The translations under genes were made by a program, and so were the position numbers. The notes under the pieces were generated by a model. That model ran no database searches. It had not been told where the DNA came from and saw only the letters and a program-made list of their open reading frames with translations. A DNA stretch of 64,000 nucleotides, from assembly GCF_028890115.1 (NCBI RefSeq), contig NZ_JARCJD010000012.1, forward strand, positions 62,001 through 126,000, in the 5' to 3' direction. Shown piece by piece: positions 61,889-64,000 of this stretch; position 1 is the first letter of the stretch, and every line of letters starts with the position of its first letter. This DNA is from Phaeobacter sp. QD34_24. GTDB lineage: Bacteria > Pseudomonadota > Alphaproteobacteria > Rhodobacterales > Rhodobacteraceae.

Positions 61889-62682
61889 TGGCGCTTCTTG
61901 AAACACATGGGCTGACCGCCCGATACGGCGATTTTCAGGCCCTGTTCGGCGTCGATATCGCGCTGGAGCCCGGCGAGACGGTGGCCATCATCGGCGCCAA
62001 CGGGGCCGGGAAGACCACGCTGATGCGATCGATCACTGGAGTGCTGAACAACGACGCCGCGCAGATCAGGCACAGGGGCGTGGAGATCGGGCACCTGCAG
62101 GCCGACACCATCATGAAACGCGGGATCGCCATGGTGCCCGAAGGACGCAGGCTGTTCCCCTCGCTCACGGTCGAGGAAAACCTGATCATCGGCGGCCAGC
62201 ACAAGGGCGGGCGGGATCTCGGCGACCGGATCGACAGCTTTCTGTGCCGCCTCCTGGGTGGGCCTGATCCGATGGAACTTGCCGCAGGGCATGATGGCTC
62301 GGGCTATTGGAGCCTCGATACGGTCTATGACCTCTTTCCCATCCTGAAAGAACGCCGCCACAGCCCCGGCACCGCGCTGTCGGGAGGGCAACAGCAGATG
62401 GTGGCCATCGGGCGCGCTTTGATGTCGAACCCGGATATCCTGCTGTGCGACGAGATCAGCCTTGGCCTCGCGCCGGTGGTGATCAAGGACATCTATCAGG
62501 CCTTGCCCCGGATCAAGGAGAACGGCGCAAGCCTGATCGTGGTCGAACAGGATATCGGCCAGGCGCTGAAGATCGCGGACCGGGTCTATTGCCTGATGGA
62601 AGGCCGGGTGACGCTTGAGGGACGCCCCTCGGAGATCACCCGCGACGACATTCACGCAGCCTATTTCGGAGAAACCGCATGA
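61888..62682 (+). CDS. ABC transporter ATPase, LivF-type
   Basis: A 264-residue ATP-binding subunit. Walker A is GANGAGKTT near residues 35-43, the signature is LSGGQQQM and Walker B ILLCDEISLGLAP. Between Walker A and the signature there is about 30 residues more than in typical LivF proteins (RDLGDRIDSFLCRLLGG through HDGSGYWSLDTVYDLFP). It overlaps the following permease by 4 nt (ATGA). Confidence 0.93.
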   Translation: MALLETHGLTARYGDFQALFGVDIALEPGETVAIIGANGAGKTTLMRSITGVLNNDAAQIRHRGVEIGHLQADTIMKRGIAMVPEGRRLFPSLTVEENLIIGGQHKGGRDLGDRIDSFLCRLLGGPDPMELAAGHDGSGYWSLDTVYDLFPILKERRHSPGTALSGGQQQMVAIGRALMSNPDILLCDEISLGLAPVVIKDIYQALPRIKENGASLIVVEQDIGQALKIADRVYCLMEGRVTLEGRPSEITRDDIHAAYFGETA

Positions 62683-63539
62683 TCTGGATCGATACCATCG
62701 TGCAGGGCATCCTGCTGGGCGGTCTTTACGCGCTTTTTGCCGCCGGGCTCAGCCTGGTCTTCGGCATCATGCGGCTGGTGAACCTGGCCCATGGCGACCT
62801 GATCGTTCTGGGATCCTATGTCATTCTGTTTGTGGTCAGCGCCTTAGGGATCAACCCGTTTCTTGCTGCGGCGCTGGCCGCGCCTGTCATGTTTCTGCTG
62901 GGGTGGGTGCTGCAGAAACTGGTGCTGAACCGCACCCTGGGCGAAGACATCCTGCCCCCGCTGCTGGTGACCTTCGGCCTGTCCATCGTCATTCAGAACG
63001 GTCTTCTGGAGGGGTTCTCGGCCGATAGCCAGCGGATGTCCCTCGGTGCGCTTGAAACCGCATCGGTCAGCCTGGGACCGATCACCATGGGCGTGATGCC
63101 CCTGATGACCTTTGCATCGGCGATCTTGGTCATCGTGGCGCTGAACCAGCTGTTCTATCGTACCGCGATCGGGCGGGCCTTCCGGGCGACCTCGGATGAT
63201 GCCACCACCGCCAGCCTGATGGGGATACGGCCCGACCGGGTGTTCGCCAGCGCGACGGCCATCGCCATGCTCGTGGTCACCATTGCCGCGCTCTATCTCG
63301 GCACCCGAGCGAATTTCGACCCCTCCATTGGCCCGGCGCGCCTGATCTATGCCTTTGAAGCGGTCATTATCGGTGGCCTCGGCAGTCTCTGGGGCACTTT
63401 GATCGGTGGCATCATCATCGGTGTGGCCCAGACCCTGGGCGCTGCAATAAACCCGGAATGGCAGATCCTCGCGGGCCATGTCGCCTTTCTGATCGTCCTG
63501 CTTGTGCGCCCGCGCGGCCTGTTTCCGAAGGGGGCTTGA
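62679..63539 (+). CDS. ABC transporter permease, LivH-type
   Basis: A 286-residue inner-membrane permease. About eight hydrophobic segments are present and the family loop is GIRPDRVFASATAIAMLVV. The N-terminal GLYALFAAGLSLVFGIMRLVNLAHGD is characteristic of LivH. The stop is separated from the next start by one base. Confidence 0.94.
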   Translation: MIWIDTIVQGILLGGLYALFAAGLSLVFGIMRLVNLAHGDLIVLGSYVILFVVSALGINPFLAAALAAPVMFLLGWVLQKLVLNRTLGEDILPPLLVTFGLSIVIQNGLLEGFSADSQRMSLGALETASVSLGPITMGVMPLMTFASAILVIVALNQLFYRTAIGRAFRATSDDATTASLMGIRPDRVFASATAIAMLVVTIAALYLGTRANFDPSIGPARLIYAFEAVIIGGLGSLWGTLIGGIIIGVAQTLGAAINPEWQILAGHVAFLIVLLVRPRGLFPKGA

Positions 63540-63540
63540 G

Positions 63541-64000
63541 ATGTCCGCCACCTATTCCGTCACCACCCGGACAAAATCCTCCTCGATCGCAGTCCTGCTC
63601 GCGGTCCTGAGTGTCGCCGTTCTGATTGCGGCGCCCGGATTTGCCGCGCGCGGGACCATTCAGGACCTGTTCTTCATCCTGACCATGCTGACGCTGGCGC
63701 AATTCTGGAACCTGCTGGCGGGATACGGCGGGCTGGTGTCCGTCGGTCAGCAAGCCTTTGTGGGTCTTGGTGCCTATGCGCTATATGGCGCGGTGATCCT
63801 GGGCGGCATTGATCCAGTGATGTCGATCCTGGTGGCCGGAGTCGCGGCCCTCCTGCTGGCCGTTCCCACCGGTTTCTTCGCCTTCCGCCTGCACGGCGCC
63901 TATTTCGCGATCGGCACCTGGGTGATCGCCGAAGTTGTCCGCCTGTCGGTTGCCCAATGGCGCTCTGTGGGAGGTGGCACCGGCACCTCTCTGCCGCGCG
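63541..64000 (+). CDS. ABC transporter permease, LivM-type (3' end outside window)
   Basis: The first 153 residues of a LivM-like permease: an N-terminal hydrophobic segment (IAVLLAVLSVAVLIAAPGF), then AQFWNLLAGYGGLVSVGQQAFVGLGAYALYGAVI and the start of the family's RLHGAYFAIGTWVIAE region. Reading continues off the right edge. Completes the LivKGFHM set with the upstream genes. Confidence 0.92.
   Translation, partial: MSATYSVTTRTKSSSIAVLLAVLSVAVLIAAPGFAARGTIQDLFFILTMLTLAQFWNLLAGYGGLVSVGQQAFVGLGAYALYGAVILGGIDPVMSILVAGVAALLLAVPTGFFAFRLHGAYFAIGTWVIAEVVRLSVAQWRSVGGGTGTSLPR

Overview
The window is GC-rich, densely coded DNA from an alphaproteobacterium, very probably a Rhodobacterales member of the Roseobacter group. 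The evidence is a GcrA-type cell-cycle regulator, MmcB with an alphaproteobacterial GTTC-N7-GTTC SOS box, an Irr-type iron box before a di-haem peroxidase, a tRNA-His with the alphaproteobacterial G1:U72/A73 identity and no G-1, and several small families typical of that order. No rRNA, CRISPR array, insertion sequence or prophage was seen.

Layout. 1-12 kb: an SUV3-like RNA helicase (cut by the left edge) with a secreted TPR protein, an SCP2-fold protein with an alpha/beta hydrolase, an M3 oligoendopeptidase, O-acetylhomoserine sulfhydrylase, a periplasmic SIMPL protein, and a large Ala/Pro-rich membrane protein with a GspC/PilP-like tail. 12-13 kb: a gene-free stretch packed with GCCAGC hexamers. 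13-19 kb: cytochrome c peroxidase, RpoH, an RluA-family pseudouridine synthase, an HxlR regulator divergent from a cysteine-synthase-like enzyme, tRNA-His and small genes. 19-29 kb: mmcB, an AT-richer STAS/ATPase gene, lepA, a LysR regulator, a tyrosine phosphatase, a sirtuin, a copper-chaperone pair, rpmB and meaB. 29-48 kb: hrpB, an SDR, a Nudix hydrolase, a Pho-box-preceded phosphate transporter, argD-argF, gcrA, yghU, tRNA-Ser, a SPOR lipoprotein with a DD-carboxypeptidase, tmk-holB-tatD-MBL and an AEC transporter. 48.7-57.5 kb: an accessory three-gene operon headed by a 2376-residue LamG-rich protein. 57.7-64 kb: LysR, maleylacetate reductase and a LivKGFHM-type ABC importer (last gene cut by the right edge), which looks like an uptake and lower-pathway module for an aromatic compound.

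The most unusual features are the giant LamG operon, the GCCAGC cluster, and a family of GC-rich elements about 85-100 bp long with terminal hairpins. Three copies of that element lie at gene ends (18973-19057, 31196-31280, 41291-41391). Several regulatory sites can be read directly: Irr box, SOS box, three-half-site Pho box, sigma-32-type promoter before rpoH, and paired HxlR palindromes. Start sites were chosen by Shine-Dalgarno spacing and family length. All functions are inferred from sequence patterns, because no database search was possible.
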